Position numbers and translations under genes: made by a program
In this document: piece after piece, positions 35,895 to 46,164 of the stretch
Layout: each line of letters begins with the position of its first letter
How positions within the stretch are numbered: the first letter of the stretch is position 1
DNA from: Allorhizobium borbori
GTDB lineage: Bacteria; Pseudomonadota; Alphaproteobacteria; Rhizobiales; Rhizobiaceae
Length of the DNA stretch: 64,000 nt
Direction of reading: 5' to 3'
Assembly: GCF_014196535.1 (NCBI RefSeq)
Contig: NZ_JACIDU010000010.1
Coordinates: 124,001-188,000 of the forward strand
The notes under the pieces: model-generated
The model's input: the letters and a program-made list of their open reading frames with translations, nothing else
Database searches by the model: none
What the model was told of the DNA's origin: nothing

Positions 35895-38800
35895 GCGACG
35901 CCCCTTACGCAGAACTGCAGGTCACCTCGCATTTTTCCTTCCTGCGCGGGGCATCCTCCTGCGAGGCCCTGTTCGAGCGGGCGCGTGACCTCGGGCTGCC
36001 GGCGCTTGGCATTGCCGACCGCAACACGCTCGCCGGCATCGTTCGGGCCCATCAGGCCGCGAAGGAAACGGGCGTGCGCCTTGTTGTCGGCTGCCGTCTC
36101 GATCTCGCTGACGGCATGTCGGTGCTGGTCTATCCCATGGACCGGCCGGCCTATGCCCGGCTGTGCCGGCTGCTGTCGCTCGGCAAGGGGCGGGCGGGCA
36201 AGGGAAAATGCCTGCTGCATTTCGAGGATCTCGCCGCCTATGGCGAAGGTTTCATGGCCATTCTCGTGCCGGACCGGGCGGATGAGACGACGAGGTTCTA
36301 TCTCGCCCGCATGGCCGCCACCTTCGGCCCGCGCGCCTCCATGGCTCTCACCCTCAGGCGTCGCCCGAACGATCAGCTTCGCCTGCACGAACTCGCCGCC
36401 ATGGCGGCGGAAGCCGGCGTCGCGCCGGTCGTTACCAATGATGTGCTCTATGCCGATCCCGCGCAGCGCATGCTGCAGGATGTCGTCACCTGCATTCGCC
36501 ACACCACCACCATCGATGCCGCCGGCTTTCGCCGCGAGCGCCATGCCGATCGTTACCTGAAACCGCCGGAAGAAATGCAGCGGCTCTTTCTCCGCTACCC
36601 GCAAGCGCTCGCCCGTTCGGTGGAGATCCTGCAGCGCTGCCGCTTCTCGATGGATGAACTGGCCTATCAGTATCCGGAGGAGAAGCTCTTTCCCGATCTT
36701 TCCCCGCAGGAAGCGCTGGAAAAGCTCGTCGCCGCAGGTGTCGTGTGGCGTTATCCGAATGGCGCTCCGGCAAAGGTCCAGGCCGCCCTTGCCCATGAAC
36801 TGGCCCTCGTCCGCAAACTCGAATACGCGCCCTATTTCCTGACCGTGAATTCCATCGTGCGCTATGCGAAGTCGAAGGACATTCTCTGTCAGGGGCGTGG
36901 CTCGGCGGCCAATTCCGCCATCTGCTACGTGCTCGGCATCACCGCCATCGATCCCGCCGAAAGCAGCCTTCTGTTCGAACGCTTCATTTCGGAAGACCGA
37001 CGAGAGCCGCCCGATATCGATGTGGATTTCGAACATCAGCGCCGGGAAGAAGTGATCCAGTGGGTTTACGAAACCTACGGGCGCGAGCGGGCGGCGCTGT
37101 GCGCCACCGTTACCCGCTACCGGGCCAAGGGCGCGCTGCGTGATGTCGGCAAGGCGCTCGGCCTTCCGGAAGACGTGATCCGGCAATTGTCGTCACAGAT
37201 GTGGGGCTGGTCCTCGAAACTCGGTGCGGCGGAAGCGCAGGAAAGCGGCCTCAACCTTGCCGATCCGCGCATTGCGTTGACGCTGGAGCTTGCCGGCCAG
37301 TTGGCGGGCGCGCCACGGCATCTGTCACAGCATCCGGGTGGTTTCGTCCTGACCCGCGACCGGCTGGACGAACTCGTGCCCATCGAACCCGCCGCCATGG
37401 CCGACCGGCAGGTTATCGAATGGGACAAGGATGACATCGACATCCTGAAATTCATGAAGGTGGATGTGCTGGCGCTCGGCATGCTCTCGTGCATGAAGCG
37501 CGGCTTCGATCTTCTGGCCGCGCACAAGGGCATATCCGTGGATCTGGCTTCCATAAAACAGGATGACCAGCCCACCTATGCGATGATTCGCAAGGCCGAT
37601 ACGATCGGCGTATTCCAGATCGAGAGCCGGGCTCAGATGTCGATGCTGCCGCGCCTCAGGCCCCGGAAATTTTACGATCTCGTCATTCAGGTCGCCATCG
37701 TCCGTCCCGGTCCCATTCAGGGCGATATGGTTCATCCCTATCTGCGCCGGCGCGACGGCAAGGAAAAACCGGATTATCCCCGGCCGGAATTCGAAGCGGT
37801 TCTAGAGCGCACGCTTGGTGTGCCGATCTTCCAGGAACAGGCCATGCAGGTGGCGATTGCCTGTGCCGGTTTCACCGCCAACGAAGCCGATCAGCTTCGC
37901 CGTGCCATGGCCACGTTCAAGAATGTCGGCACCATTCAGGCCTTTCACGAAAAGCTGGTCGGCGGCATGGTGAAGAACGGCTACGACCGGGACTTTGCCG
38001 AACGCACCTTCAAGCAGTTGGAAGGCTTCGGTTCCTATGGTTTTCCCGAAAGCCACGCCGCCTCCTTCGCCAAGATCGCCTATGCCTCTTCCTGGCTCAA
38101 ATGCCATCACCCGGATGTGTTCTGCGCCGCCCTTCTCAATGCACAGCCCATGGGTTTCTACGCCCCGGCCCAGATCGTGCGCGATGCGCAAGCGCATGGG
38201 GTGGAAGTGCGCCCGGTCTCCATCAACAAAAGCCGCTGGGATTGCACGCTGGAACCGTCATCGAAGGGCGGCGGGCTTTTTGCCGTGCGGTTGGGGTTTC
38301 GCATGGTGCGGGGGCTTTCGAATGAGGCCGCTGCCGCTCTCGTCAATGCCCGCGTGATCGGCCCCTATCGTTCCATCGACGATCTCTGGCGGCGGGTGCG
38401 GCTTGCCGCCGGCGCCATGGAGGCACTGGCCAGTGCCGATGCCTTCCAGCCGGCGTTCAACCTTTCGCGGCGGGAGGCGCTCTGGGCGCTGAAGGGGCTG
38501 CGGGATGAGCCGTTACCGCTCTTTGCCGCCGCAACCGAACGGGAAGCTTCAGCCTTTCCCGAGCAGGACGAGCCCGAGATTGCGCTGCGTCCGATGACGG
38601 CGGGCGGTGAGGTGGTCGAGGATTACGGTCATGTCGGGCTGACATTGCGCGCCCATCCACTGACCTTCCTGCGTGAAGACCTGCGCCAGCGGCGGTTTGT
38701 TCCCTGCGCCGATGCCGTTTCCAGTCCCGACCGCCGCTGGGTCAAGACGGCGGGCCTCGTTCTGGTGCGCCAGCGTCCGGGTTCGGCCAAAGGGGTGATC

Positions 38801-39148
38801 TTCGTCACCATCGAGGATGAAACAGGCATCGCCAATCTCGTGGTCTGGCCGAAGATTTTCGAAAAATTCCGCCGCATCGTGCTGGGTTCGGGCATGCTCG
38901 GTGTTTCTGGCCGTCTCCAGCGGGAGGGCGAGGTGGTCCACATCGTCGCCCGCGAACTCTTCGATCTCTCCGCCGATCTCCTCAGCGTCGGCCAGCGCGA
39001 TACGCCCTTCCGCCAGCCTTTCGCCCGGGCCGACGAATTCCGCAACGGCCCGCCGCGCGACGATCCGCGCGGTCTTGCCAGATATGCGCGGCCGGCGGCA
39101 CCGGCATCGGAGGAGGCGATCCGGGTCCGCTCGCGCGACTTCCACTAG
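35891..39148 (+). CDS. dnaE2: Error-prone DNA polymerase III alpha subunit (DnaE2/ImuC)
   Basis: A 1085-residue translesion polymerase. PHP domain 1-~210 begins [17 protein letters not shown]; the usual H-x-H metal site is degenerate, as is common in DnaE2. The polymerase core shows [18 protein letters not shown] and [18 protein letters not shown] (catalytic Asp pair), GGFVLTRD, and [17 protein letters not shown]-terminal OB fold follows ([20 protein letters not shown]). Its start overlaps the imuB stop by 4 bases. Last gene of the SOS operon; performs mutagenic bypass in the family. Confidence 0.97.
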   Translation: MSDAPYAELQVTSHFSFLRGASSCEALFERARDLGLPALGIADRNTLAGIVRAHQAAKETGVRLVVGCRLDLADGMSVLVYPMDRPAYARLCRLLSLGKGRAGKGKCLLHFEDLAAYGEGFMAILVPDRADETTRFYLARMAATFGPRASMALTLRRRPNDQLRLHELAAMAAEAGVAPVVTNDVLYADPAQRMLQDVVTCIRHTTTIDAAGFRRERHADRYLKPPEEMQRLFLRYPQALARSVEILQRCRFSMDELAYQYPEEKLFPDLSPQEALEKLVAAGVVWRYPNGAPAKVQAALAHELALVRKLEYAPYFLTVNSIVRYAKSKDILCQGRGSAANSAICYVLGITAIDPAESSLLFERFISEDRREPPDIDVDFEHQRREEVIQWVYETYGRERAALCATVTRYRAKGALRDVGKALGLPEDVIRQLSSQMWGWSSKLGAAEAQESGLNLADPRIALTLELAGQLAGAPRHLSQHPGGFVLTRDRLDELVPIEPAAMADRQVIEWDKDDIDILKFMKVDVLALGMLSCMKRGFDLLAAHKGISVDLASIKQDDQPTYAMIRKADTIGVFQIESRAQMSMLPRLRPRKFYDLVIQVAIVRPGPIQGDMVHPYLRRRDGKEKPDYPRPEFEAVLERTLGVPIFQEQAMQVAIACAGFTANEADQLRRAMATFKNVGTIQAFHEKLVGGMVKNGYDRDFAERTFKQLEGFGSYGFPESHAASFAKIAYASSWLKCHHPDVFCAALLNAQPMGFYAPAQIVRDAQAHGVEVRPVSINKSRWDCTLEPSSKGGGLFAVRLGFRMVRGLSNEAAAALVNARVIGPYRSIDDLWRRVRLAAGAMEALASADAFQPAFNLSRREALWALKGLRDEPLPLFAAATEREASAFPEQDEPEIALRPMTAGGEVVEDYGHVGLTLRAHPLTFLREDLRQRRFVPCADAVSSPDRRWVKTAGLVLVRQRPGSAKGVIFVTIEDETGIANLVVWPKIFEKFRRIVLGSGMLGVSGRLQREGEVVHIVARELFDLSADLLSVGQRDTPFRQPFARADEFRNGPPRDDPRGLARYARPAAPASEEAIRVRSRDFH

Positions 39149-39267
39149 AGAAGCTTCTCGACCTTACCCGCGGTCCGAACCTTGTTTTTGCCATGAGGCG
39201 CGCTATGGTCTGGACCAAAGTCGATTTCGATGTCCGATCCTCCTGTCGGCAAGCCACCGGATTTCCC

Positions 39268-40461
39268 ATGACAGAACCGAAGATGACTGCGCGCCGCACC
39301 GCCTTTCTGGGCGCGCTCCTGACGGCGGTCGGTCCGCTGTCCATGGCGATCTATGCGCCCGCCATGCCGGAACTGGTCACGGTGTTTTCCTCCACCGATG
39401 CGGCGATCAAGGCGAGCCTGTCCTTCTATTTCGGCGGTTTTGCCGTGGCCCAGCTTGCGGCGGGGGCGGCCTCCGATGCGTTTGGCCGCCGTCCGGCAAG
39501 CCTTGCCTTTTTCGGCGTCTACCTTCTCGGCGGGCTCATGGCCTGTTTCGCGCCGTCGGTGGAATGGCTGCTGGCCGGGCGGCTGGTGCAGGGCATCGGG
39601 GCCTCGGTCGGGATCACAGTGGCGCGGGCGGTGGTGCGCGATCAGTTCGCCGGCGCGGATGCCGCCCGCATCATGAATATCATGGGCATCATTCTCGGCG
39701 TCGGTCCGGCGCTCGGGCCGATCGTCGGCGGCATCGTGCTGCAGTTGTTCGGCTGGCAGGCGGTGTTCCTCGTCATGATCGCGCTTGGATTCCTGGCGAT
39801 TGTCGCCGTGGTGACCATGCCGGAAACCACTGTGCCGGACCGCACTCGCGCCCGCCCGGGCATGATTGCCAGTACCTATGGCCGGCTGATCGTCGATCCG
39901 CGCTTCGTGCTGCCCTCGCTGGTCACGGGCGGGGCGGTGGGGGCGCTTTACACGCAAGCGACCATGCTGCCCTTCATCCTTATCCAGATGGTCGGTCTGT
40001 CACCGTCGCAATACGGCTTTGCCATGATCTTGCAGACCGGCTTCTATTTTCTCGGCTCGGTCACGCTCAGGCTCGTGTCGCCGCGCATTGGCGGTCACAG
40101 GGCAGTCGTTGCAGGGCTCGTTTTCTGCGGCATCGGCGCGACGCTGATGGTTACGTTCTCGCGCTTCGTCGAACCGACACTGCTCTCCGTCATGGTGCCG
40201 ATCTCGTTCACCACCTTCGGCATCGCGCTGCTCACGCCGCACATCATCACCGTGGCGCTTGCGCCCTTCGCCACCGTTGCCGGCTCGGCTTCGGCCATGA
40301 TGGGTTTCATCCAGATGGGGGCGGGCTTTGCCATGGGGCTTGCCGGTGCGCTGTTTGCCTCGCCGCTTCTGGCCTATGGCACGCTTCTGCCTGCCATGCA
40401 GGCCACCGCCATCCTCTCCTATCTCGGTTATCTCAAGCTCTGTTCCGCCCGCGCGAACTAA
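39268..40461 (+). CDS. Bcr/CflA-family MFS drug exporter
   Basis: A 397-residue transporter with 12 predicted helices. The loop 2-3 motif reads DAFGRRPASLAFFGVYLLGG, with RLVQGIGASVGITVARAVVRD (helix 4) and GPALGPIVGGIVLQLFGWQAVF (helix 5 antiporter motif), typical of the Bcr/CflA group. Start at 39268 (MTEPKMTARRTAFLG); an upstream in-frame ATG at 39193 would add an unlikely 25-residue tail. Substrate unknown. Confidence 0.92.
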   Translation: MTEPKMTARRTAFLGALLTAVGPLSMAIYAPAMPELVTVFSSTDAAIKASLSFYFGGFAVAQLAAGAASDAFGRRPASLAFFGVYLLGGLMACFAPSVEWLLAGRLVQGIGASVGITVARAVVRDQFAGADAARIMNIMGIILGVGPALGPIVGGIVLQLFGWQAVFLVMIALGFLAIVAVVTMPETTVPDRTRARPGMIASTYGRLIVDPRFVLPSLVTGGAVGALYTQATMLPFILIQMVGLSPSQYGFAMILQTGFYFLGSVTLRLVSPRIGGHRAVVAGLVFCGIGATLMVTFSRFVEPTLLSVMVPISFTTFGIALLTPHIITVALAPFATVAGSASAMMGFIQMGAGFAMGLAGALFASPLLAYGTLLPAMQATAILSYLGYLKLCSARAN

Positions 40462-40463
40462 CG

Positions 40464-40498
40464 AAAAAAGCCGCCCCGGTGTTCCGGAGCGGCCTTTT
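40464..40498. terminator. Bidirectional terminator between the exporter and argG
   Basis: 10-bp stem GCCGCCCCGG/CCGGAGCGGC (one C-A mismatch on plus, a wobble on minus) with a 4-base loop. It has TTTT on the plus side and TTTTTT on the minus side, midway between convergent stops. Confidence 0.85.
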
Positions 40499-40521
40499 GC
40501 AATCGTTCGAACGTGGTTCGA

Positions 40522-41745
<1,224 letters not shown>

Positions 41746-41879
41746 GGTCAAAACGTCCGTTTGCATGCGGCGGTGCAAAACCCGGTCATCGGGGCCGCCA
41801 TTTCCGGCTGTCTCATTAGCGGGATTGTGACCGCCTGCCAAGGAAAACCGCGCGGCATTTCAGCGCAAGCGGTGCCTTT

Positions 41880-42257
41880 TCAGGCCGCGGTCGGGCGTGA
41901 CAGCACGTAGGCCGCGCCTGCCAGCATGAAGCCGGCGACGAGAGCGGCGAGGATAAACGAGGGGTGGGCGGTCAGCAGAAACAGCGGGAAGCTCACCGAC
42001 ATCATGGAAACGGAGAGGATTTTCGCCCGTTTCGGAATGGCGCCCTTTTCCCGCCAGGCCCGCAGCACCGGACCGAAATGCGCGTGATCCAGAAGATAGC
42101 GCTCGAAACGTTCGGAAGAACGGGCAAAGCACCAGGCGGCGACGATCAGGAACGGTGTGGTCGGCAAACCGGGCAACACCACCCCCACCGCGCCGATGGC
42201 GACCATCAGCCAGCCGAAGGTGAGATATGTCCATCGCAAAAGCGGGTTCATGGTCAT
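41880..42257 (-). CDS. DUF454 (YbaN-like) inner-membrane protein
   Basis: A 125-residue membrane protein. Residues 8-30 (YLTFGWLMVAIGAVGVVLPGLPTTPFLIVAAWCFARSS region) carry the signature GVVLPGLPTTPFLI; two more hydrophobic helices follow near the C terminus. The intervening segment FERYLLDHAHFGPVLRAWREKGAIPKRAKI is cytoplasmic and highly typical. Start at 42257 has GGAG about 8 bases upstream. Function of the family is unknown; in other genomes it often neighbours haem or iron genes, as here. Confidence 0.92.
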   Translation of the reverse strand: MTMNPLLRWTYLTFGWLMVAIGAVGVVLPGLPTTPFLIVAAWCFARSSERFERYLLDHAHFGPVLRAWREKGAIPKRAKILSVSMMSVSFPLFLLTAHPSFILAALVAGFMLAGAAYVLSRPTAA

Positions 42258-42306
42258 AATTCTACTCCATCCCCTGCGGTTTTCCTAATGCAATGTGGCG
42301 GGCGGG

Positions 42307-42332
42307 TTCCCTCTCCCGGCGGGGAGAGGGAA
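42307..42332. repeat. Palindromic intergenic element downstream of hutX
   Basis: TTCCCTCTCCC-GGC(G)-GGGAGAGGGAA, an 11-bp stem, followed by GGGGTGAGGGGG. It resembles the short CCCTCTCCC/GGGAGAGGG palindromes scattered between rhizobial genes and could also terminate hutX. Only one copy is seen in this window, so repeat status is inference. Confidence 0.45.
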
Positions 42333-42345
42333 GGGGTGAGGGGGA

Positions 42346-42861
42346 TCACCCCGCATAGCGCGCCTTCAGCGCCTCGAACTTCGCCAGTTGTTCCGTATCC
42401 AGTTCGCGGGCCGCGTCCCGGCGCACGAAGATCTTGAACATGGCCGCACCTTCGGCGTTCATGAACCAGATGGAACAGGAGCGTCGGCCGTGGAAGGGTC
42501 GGTCAATAAAGGCGATGGACTGGCAGTTGGCCTTTTTGATGTGACCACCGATCGGGCTGTCGCCGTGGATGTTGAACCAGCCATGGCCTTCGGAGCCTTC
42601 CGGCAGGCTGCCCGTCACTTCGGCGACGATATCGGCGGTGTGAACGATCAGGAGAACGTCGCCCCAGCCGGTCATTTCGCTCCAGATGGCGGCAAACTCT
42701 TCCGCCGGCACCACGGTTGCGGCTCCCTTCGGCAGAAGGGCGAGGATTTCGGCGGGCGTCACGTCAGCGGCGGAAGCGATGGCTTCCACCACGCCATCCG
42801 GCTTTTCGGCCAGTGCCTGCCCGGCACGGGCTCTGCGGTCTTCGGCGGCAGGCGCGCTCAC
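42346..42861 (-). CDS. hutX: Haem utilisation protein HutX/ChuX
   Basis: A 171-residue cytoplasmic protein of the ChuX/HutX family (EEFAAIWSEMTGWGDVLLIVHTADIVAEVTGSLPEGSEGHGWFNIHGDSPIGGHIKKANCQSIAFIDRPF region, cited by its segments GWFNIHGDSPIGGHIK and FIDRPFHGRRSCSIWF). Family members bind haem and hand it to degradation enzymes. Start is GTG at 42861, overlapping the stop of the upstream monooxygenase gene as GTGA. Divergent from hmuTUV. Confidence 0.92.
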   Translation of the reverse strand: MSAPAAEDRRARAGQALAEKPDGVVEAIASAADVTPAEILALLPKGAATVVPAEEFAAIWSEMTGWGDVLLIVHTADIVAEVTGSLPEGSEGHGWFNIHGDSPIGGHIKKANCQSIAFIDRPFHGRRSCSIWFMNAEGAAMFKIFVRRDAARELDTEQLAKFEALKARYAG

Positions 42862-43202
42862 TCGGCGGCTTCCTTCTTCGCTTCCGGTGCGTCGTGAATG
42901 AACACTTCGAAGCCTTCGAACTGGGGCGGGCCGAGATATTCCACCTTGCCGCGGTTTTCGCCGGCCTTGGCATGGGCGGCGCGGAACTGCTCGGATTGCG
43001 TCCAGGCCTTGAAGTCCTCATAGCTTTCCCAGACCGTGTGGGAAGCGTAGAGCGTGTGATCCTCGGCCTTCGGGCCCTTCAGCATGTGAAATTCGACATA
43101 GCCCTTCATCTCGTTCAGCCGGCGTTCGCGGCTTTTCCAGATGTTTTCGAAGGCTTCCTCGGACCCCGGAGCGATCCGGAAACGGTTCATGGCGATGTAC
43201 AT
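42858..43202 (-). CDS. hmuQ: Haem-degrading monooxygenase (IsdG/HmuQ-like, ABM fold)
   Basis: A 114-residue antibiotic-biosynthesis-monooxygenase-fold protein. MYIAMNRFRIAPGSEEAFE gives the conserved Asn at residue 6. HTVWESYEDFKAWTQSEQFRAAH supplies the Trp and His that complete the N-W-H catalytic triad of IsdG-type haem oxygenases. Start at 43202 behind GAGGAAG; an upstream in-frame ATG would add six residues. First gene of a two-gene unit with hutX and divergent from the haem importer, so it likely opens haem to release iron. Naming as HmuQ rests on this context. Confidence 0.85.
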   Translation of the reverse strand: MYIAMNRFRIAPGSEEAFENIWKSRERRLNEMKGYVEFHMLKGPKAEDHTLYASHTVWESYEDFKAWTQSEQFRAAHAKAGENRGKVEYLGPPQFEGFEVFIHDAPEAKKEAAE

Positions 43203-43270
43203 TCGCGTCTTCCTCTTCATTGGCCAGGCAGTATCCGCCGCCTCTTCCTGCTTGCCTTCCTACTTAAAGA

Positions 43271-43285
43271 TGTCTATTTCAGTCA
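43271..43285. promoter_or_regulatory. IRO-box-like iron regulatory site
   Basis: TGTCTATTTCAGTCA fits the rhizobial RirA-responsive IRO consensus TGA-N9-TCA with one mismatch (TGT). It lies in the 142-bp divergent region, 69 bp from hmuQ and 60 bp from hmuT, where one site could repress both directions under iron sufficiency. Regulator assignment is inference. Confidence 0.45.
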
Positions 43286-43344
43286 AGTTAAATCGGGCCG
43301 CCCGCCGGGGCTGTCGCCCGGCCCTTTTACGTGAGGAAATGCGT

Positions 43345-44223
43345 ATGTTCGCCACCGGTTCCCTGCTGCGGCCGCTTGCCGCCGTCCTCGTTTTCACCGC
43401 CCTGCCGGCGTTGGCCGCCGAGCGCTATCCGCAGGCGCAGCGCATCGTCTCGGTGGGGGGAACGGTCACGGAAATCCTCTATGCGCTCGGCGCGGGCGAT
43501 CGCATCGTGGCGCGCGACAGCACCAGCTATTACCCGGCCGAGGCCAATGCCAAGCCGGATGTGGGCTACATGCGTGCGCTTTCGCCCGAAGGTATTTTTG
43601 CACAGAAGCCGGATCTGATCCTTGCCGAAGACGGCGCCGGCCCGGCGGATGCGATTGCGGTTCTCAAAGCCGGCCAGGTGCCCTTCGTCATGGTGGATAC
43701 GCCGCCCTCCGGCGATGCCATTGCGCAGAAGATCCGTGACACCGGTGCCGCTGTCGGTCTCGATGACAAGGCCGATGCACTGGCCAAGGATGTCACGGCG
43801 GCGCTGGACAGGCTGAAGGCCGAGATCGCCACCATCGAACCGGCCGGGAAGAAGCGCGTGCTGTTCGTTCTCTCACTTGCCAATGGTCGCGTCATGGCCG
43901 CGGGCAAGGAAACGGAAGCCGGGGCACTGATCGAAATGGCCGGCGGCATCAATGCAGCCGGTGAAATCGCCGGCTACAAGCCGCTGTCGGATGAGGCGGT
44001 TATCGCCGGCAAGCCCGATCTTGTCCTCGTCATGAACACGGGGCAGCACCAGATGACGGCGGAACAGGTCTTTGCCGTTCCCGCCCTGGCCGCCACGCCC
44101 GCCGCCGCCAACAAGGCGCTGCTCACCATGGACGGGCTTTATCTCGTCGGTTTCGGCCCGCGCACACCCGCCGCCGCCCGCGATCTCGCCATTGCCCTTT
44201 ATCCGGAAAAGGTGAAGCCGTGA
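43345..44223 (+). CDS. hmuT: Haem ABC transporter periplasmic binding protein
   Basis: A 292-residue secreted haem-binding protein. Signal peptide about 1-22 (cleaved after ALA), then a class III binding fold: RIVSVGGTVTEILYALGAGDRIVARDSTSYYP and GYMRALSPEGIFAQKPDLIL, with the conserved haem-ligand Tyr expected in these loops. Start at 43345 has GAGG 8 bases upstream; an ATG 6 bases earlier is too close to it. Overlaps hmuU by 4 bases. Confidence 0.94.
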   Translation: MFATGSLLRPLAAVLVFTALPALAAERYPQAQRIVSVGGTVTEILYALGAGDRIVARDSTSYYPAEANAKPDVGYMRALSPEGIFAQKPDLILAEDGAGPADAIAVLKAGQVPFVMVDTPPSGDAIAQKIRDTGAAVGLDDKADALAKDVTAALDRLKAEIATIEPAGKKRVLFVLSLANGRVMAAGKETEAGALIEMAGGINAAGEIAGYKPLSDEAVIAGKPDLVLVMNTGQHQMTAEQVFAVPALAATPAAANKALLTMDGLYLVGFGPRTPAAARDLAIALYPEKVKP

Positions 44224-45308
44224 GCACCGGTGTCATGGCGGCGGAAGGTTTCCGCGAAACCGGCGACCGCTCGCGTCGCGCCACCCTCGTCATCGCCGCG
44301 CTGGCCGTGCTGCTTGCTGTCGCCATCCTCGTGTCCCTCACCACCGGGCCGACCGCCGTCGGTTTCCACGACCTCGTTGCCTATGTCACGGGCGGGGCGG
44401 ACGCCATGGCGGCGCAGGACCGGGTGATCCTTGAATCCGTGCGTCTGCCGCGCACCCTGCTCGGGTTGCTGGCCGGGGCGGGGCTTGCCGTTTCCGGTGC
44501 CATGATGCAGGGCCTGTTTCGCAACCCGCTGGCCGATCCCGGCATTGTCGGCGTCACCTCGGGCGCGGCCCTTGCTGCCGTCGTCGCCATCGTGCTCGGC
44601 GGTTCGGTTCTGGCGCCGGTCGCGGCCTTCTTCGGGCCTTGGTTCCTGCCCGCCTTCGCTTTTGCCGGCGGCCTCATCAACACGCTGCTGCTCTACGCCA
44701 TCGCCACGGAAAAGGGCGAGACCTCCACCACCATGCTGGTGCTGGCCGGCATCGCCATCGCCGCGCTGACGGGGGCGGCCACGGGTCTTCTCATCTTCAT
44801 CGCCGATGACCGCGCCCTGCGTGACATCACCTTCTGGTCGCTCGGTTCGCTGGGCGGGGCCACCTATGCCAAAATCCTCTCCGTCCTGCCTTTCATCACG
44901 GTGGTGCTGGCGCTCATTCCGTTTCTGGCGCGCGGGCTCGATGCGTTGATTCTGGGCGATGCCGCCGCCTTCCACATGGGCATTCCCGTGCAGCGGGTGA
45001 AACGGCTTGCCATTCTGGCCGTCGCCGCGGCCTGTGGCGCGACGGTTGCGGCCGCCGGCTCCATTGGCTTCGTCGGCATCATCGTGCCGCATCTGCTGCG
45101 CCTGGCCATGGGGCCTTCACATCGCTTCCTGCTGCCGGGGTCAGCGCTCGGAGGCGCGGCGCTCCTCATTCTGGCGGATAGCATCGCCCGCACGGTGGCT
45201 TCGCCCGCAGAACTGCCCATCGGCATCGTCACCGCGCTCATCGGCACGCCGGTTTTCCTGTTCCTGCTGCTCGGACGCAACGGCAGTTCCGGCCTGAGGG
45301 GGCTTTGA
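44220..45308 (+). CDS. hmuU: Haem ABC transporter permease
   Basis: A 362-residue FecCD/BtuC-type permease with about ten helices. Motifs include RLPRTLLGLLAGAGLAVSGAMMQGLFRNPLADPGIVGVTSGA and AAAGSIGFVGIIVPHLLRLAMGPSHRFLLPGSALGGA. Start is GTG at 44220 in a GTGA overlap with hmuT; an ATG at 44235 is possible. Ends in a TGATG overlap with hmuV. Confidence 0.95.
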   Translation: MSTGVMAAEGFRETGDRSRRATLVIAALAVLLAVAILVSLTTGPTAVGFHDLVAYVTGGADAMAAQDRVILESVRLPRTLLGLLAGAGLAVSGAMMQGLFRNPLADPGIVGVTSGAALAAVVAIVLGGSVLAPVAAFFGPWFLPAFAFAGGLINTLLLYAIATEKGETSTTMLVLAGIAIAALTGAATGLLIFIADDRALRDITFWSLGSLGGATYAKILSVLPFITVVLALIPFLARGLDALILGDAAAFHMGIPVQRVKRLAILAVAAACGATVAAAGSIGFVGIIVPHLLRLAMGPSHRFLLPGSALGGAALLILADSIARTVASPAELPIGIVTALIGTPVFLFLLLGRNGSSGLRGL

Positions 45309-46090
45309 TGATTTCGGCAAACGAACTCACCTTCATTCGCGGCGGCCGTCGCCTTGTCGATGCGGTCAATCTGGACCTGAAGCCCGCGACCATGACGGTC
45401 GTCATCGGCCCGAACGGTGCGGGCAAATCGACACTGCTCAAGCTCATGACCGGTGAAATCCGGCCCGATGGCGGTTCGGTTCTGCTGGATGGCGCGGATG
45501 TCACCACGCTCTCGGCCCGTGAACTCGCCGCCCGCCGCGCGGTGCTGCCGCAATCGCTGGCGCTTTCCTTCCCCTTTACGGCGCTCGAAATCGTTCGCAT
45601 GGGGGCGATTGCGCATGGCTCATTGACGCCGGAGCGCGATGCCCGCGCCGCGCTTCACCGTGTCGGCCTCGCCGGCTTCGAAGGCCGATCCTATCAGGCG
45701 TTGTCGGGCGGCGAACAGCAGCGCGTGCAGTTTGCCCGTGTGCTGGCGCAGGCGCCGCAGCCGGTGGAAAACGGGGTGGCCAAGGCGCTTTTCCTCGATG
45801 AGCCGACGTCGAGCCTCGATATTGGCCACCAGATCGCCGTTCTGGAAATCGCCCGCGATTTCGCCCGCGCCGGCGGCGCGGTGCTTGCCATCCTGCACGA
45901 CCTGAACCTTGCCGCCGAATTCGCCGACCGGCTTGTGGTGCTGCATCGGGGCCGGGTCGTTGCCAGCGGTACGTCAGTCGAAACCTTGTCCGACCGCACG
46001 ATTTCGGAGGTTTACGGCATTTCCGGCGCTGTCGGTCGTGTGCCGCCCGCGCATATCCCGTTCATCCTGCCGCAGGCCCGTCACGGATAG
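45308..46090 (+). CDS. hmuV: Haem ABC transporter ATP-binding protein
   Basis: A 260-residue ATPase. Walker A GPNGAGKST, Q-loop PQSLALSFPFTALEIV, signature LSGGEQQRVQFARVLAQ, Walker B ALFLDEPTSSLD and switch ILHDLNLAAEFAD, as in HmuV. Start at 45308 overlaps the hmuU stop by one base. Third gene of hmuTUV; the usual hmuS gene is not present in the window, its job perhaps taken by the divergent monooxygenase. Confidence 0.95.
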   Translation: MISANELTFIRGGRRLVDAVNLDLKPATMTVVIGPNGAGKSTLLKLMTGEIRPDGGSVLLDGADVTTLSARELAARRAVLPQSLALSFPFTALEIVRMGAIAHGSLTPERDARAALHRVGLAGFEGRSYQALSGGEQQRVQFARVLAQAPQPVENGVAKALFLDEPTSSLDIGHQIAVLEIARDFARAGGAVLAILHDLNLAAEFADRLVVLHRGRVVASGTSVETLSDRTISEVYGISGAVGRVPPAHIPFILPQARHG

Positions 46091-46164
46091 GCTGCAAACC
46101 TGCCTTGCACTCTCGCCTGTTTTCCCTAGATTTGCCGCACACGTTTTGCGCAGGAGGAGAAAGC

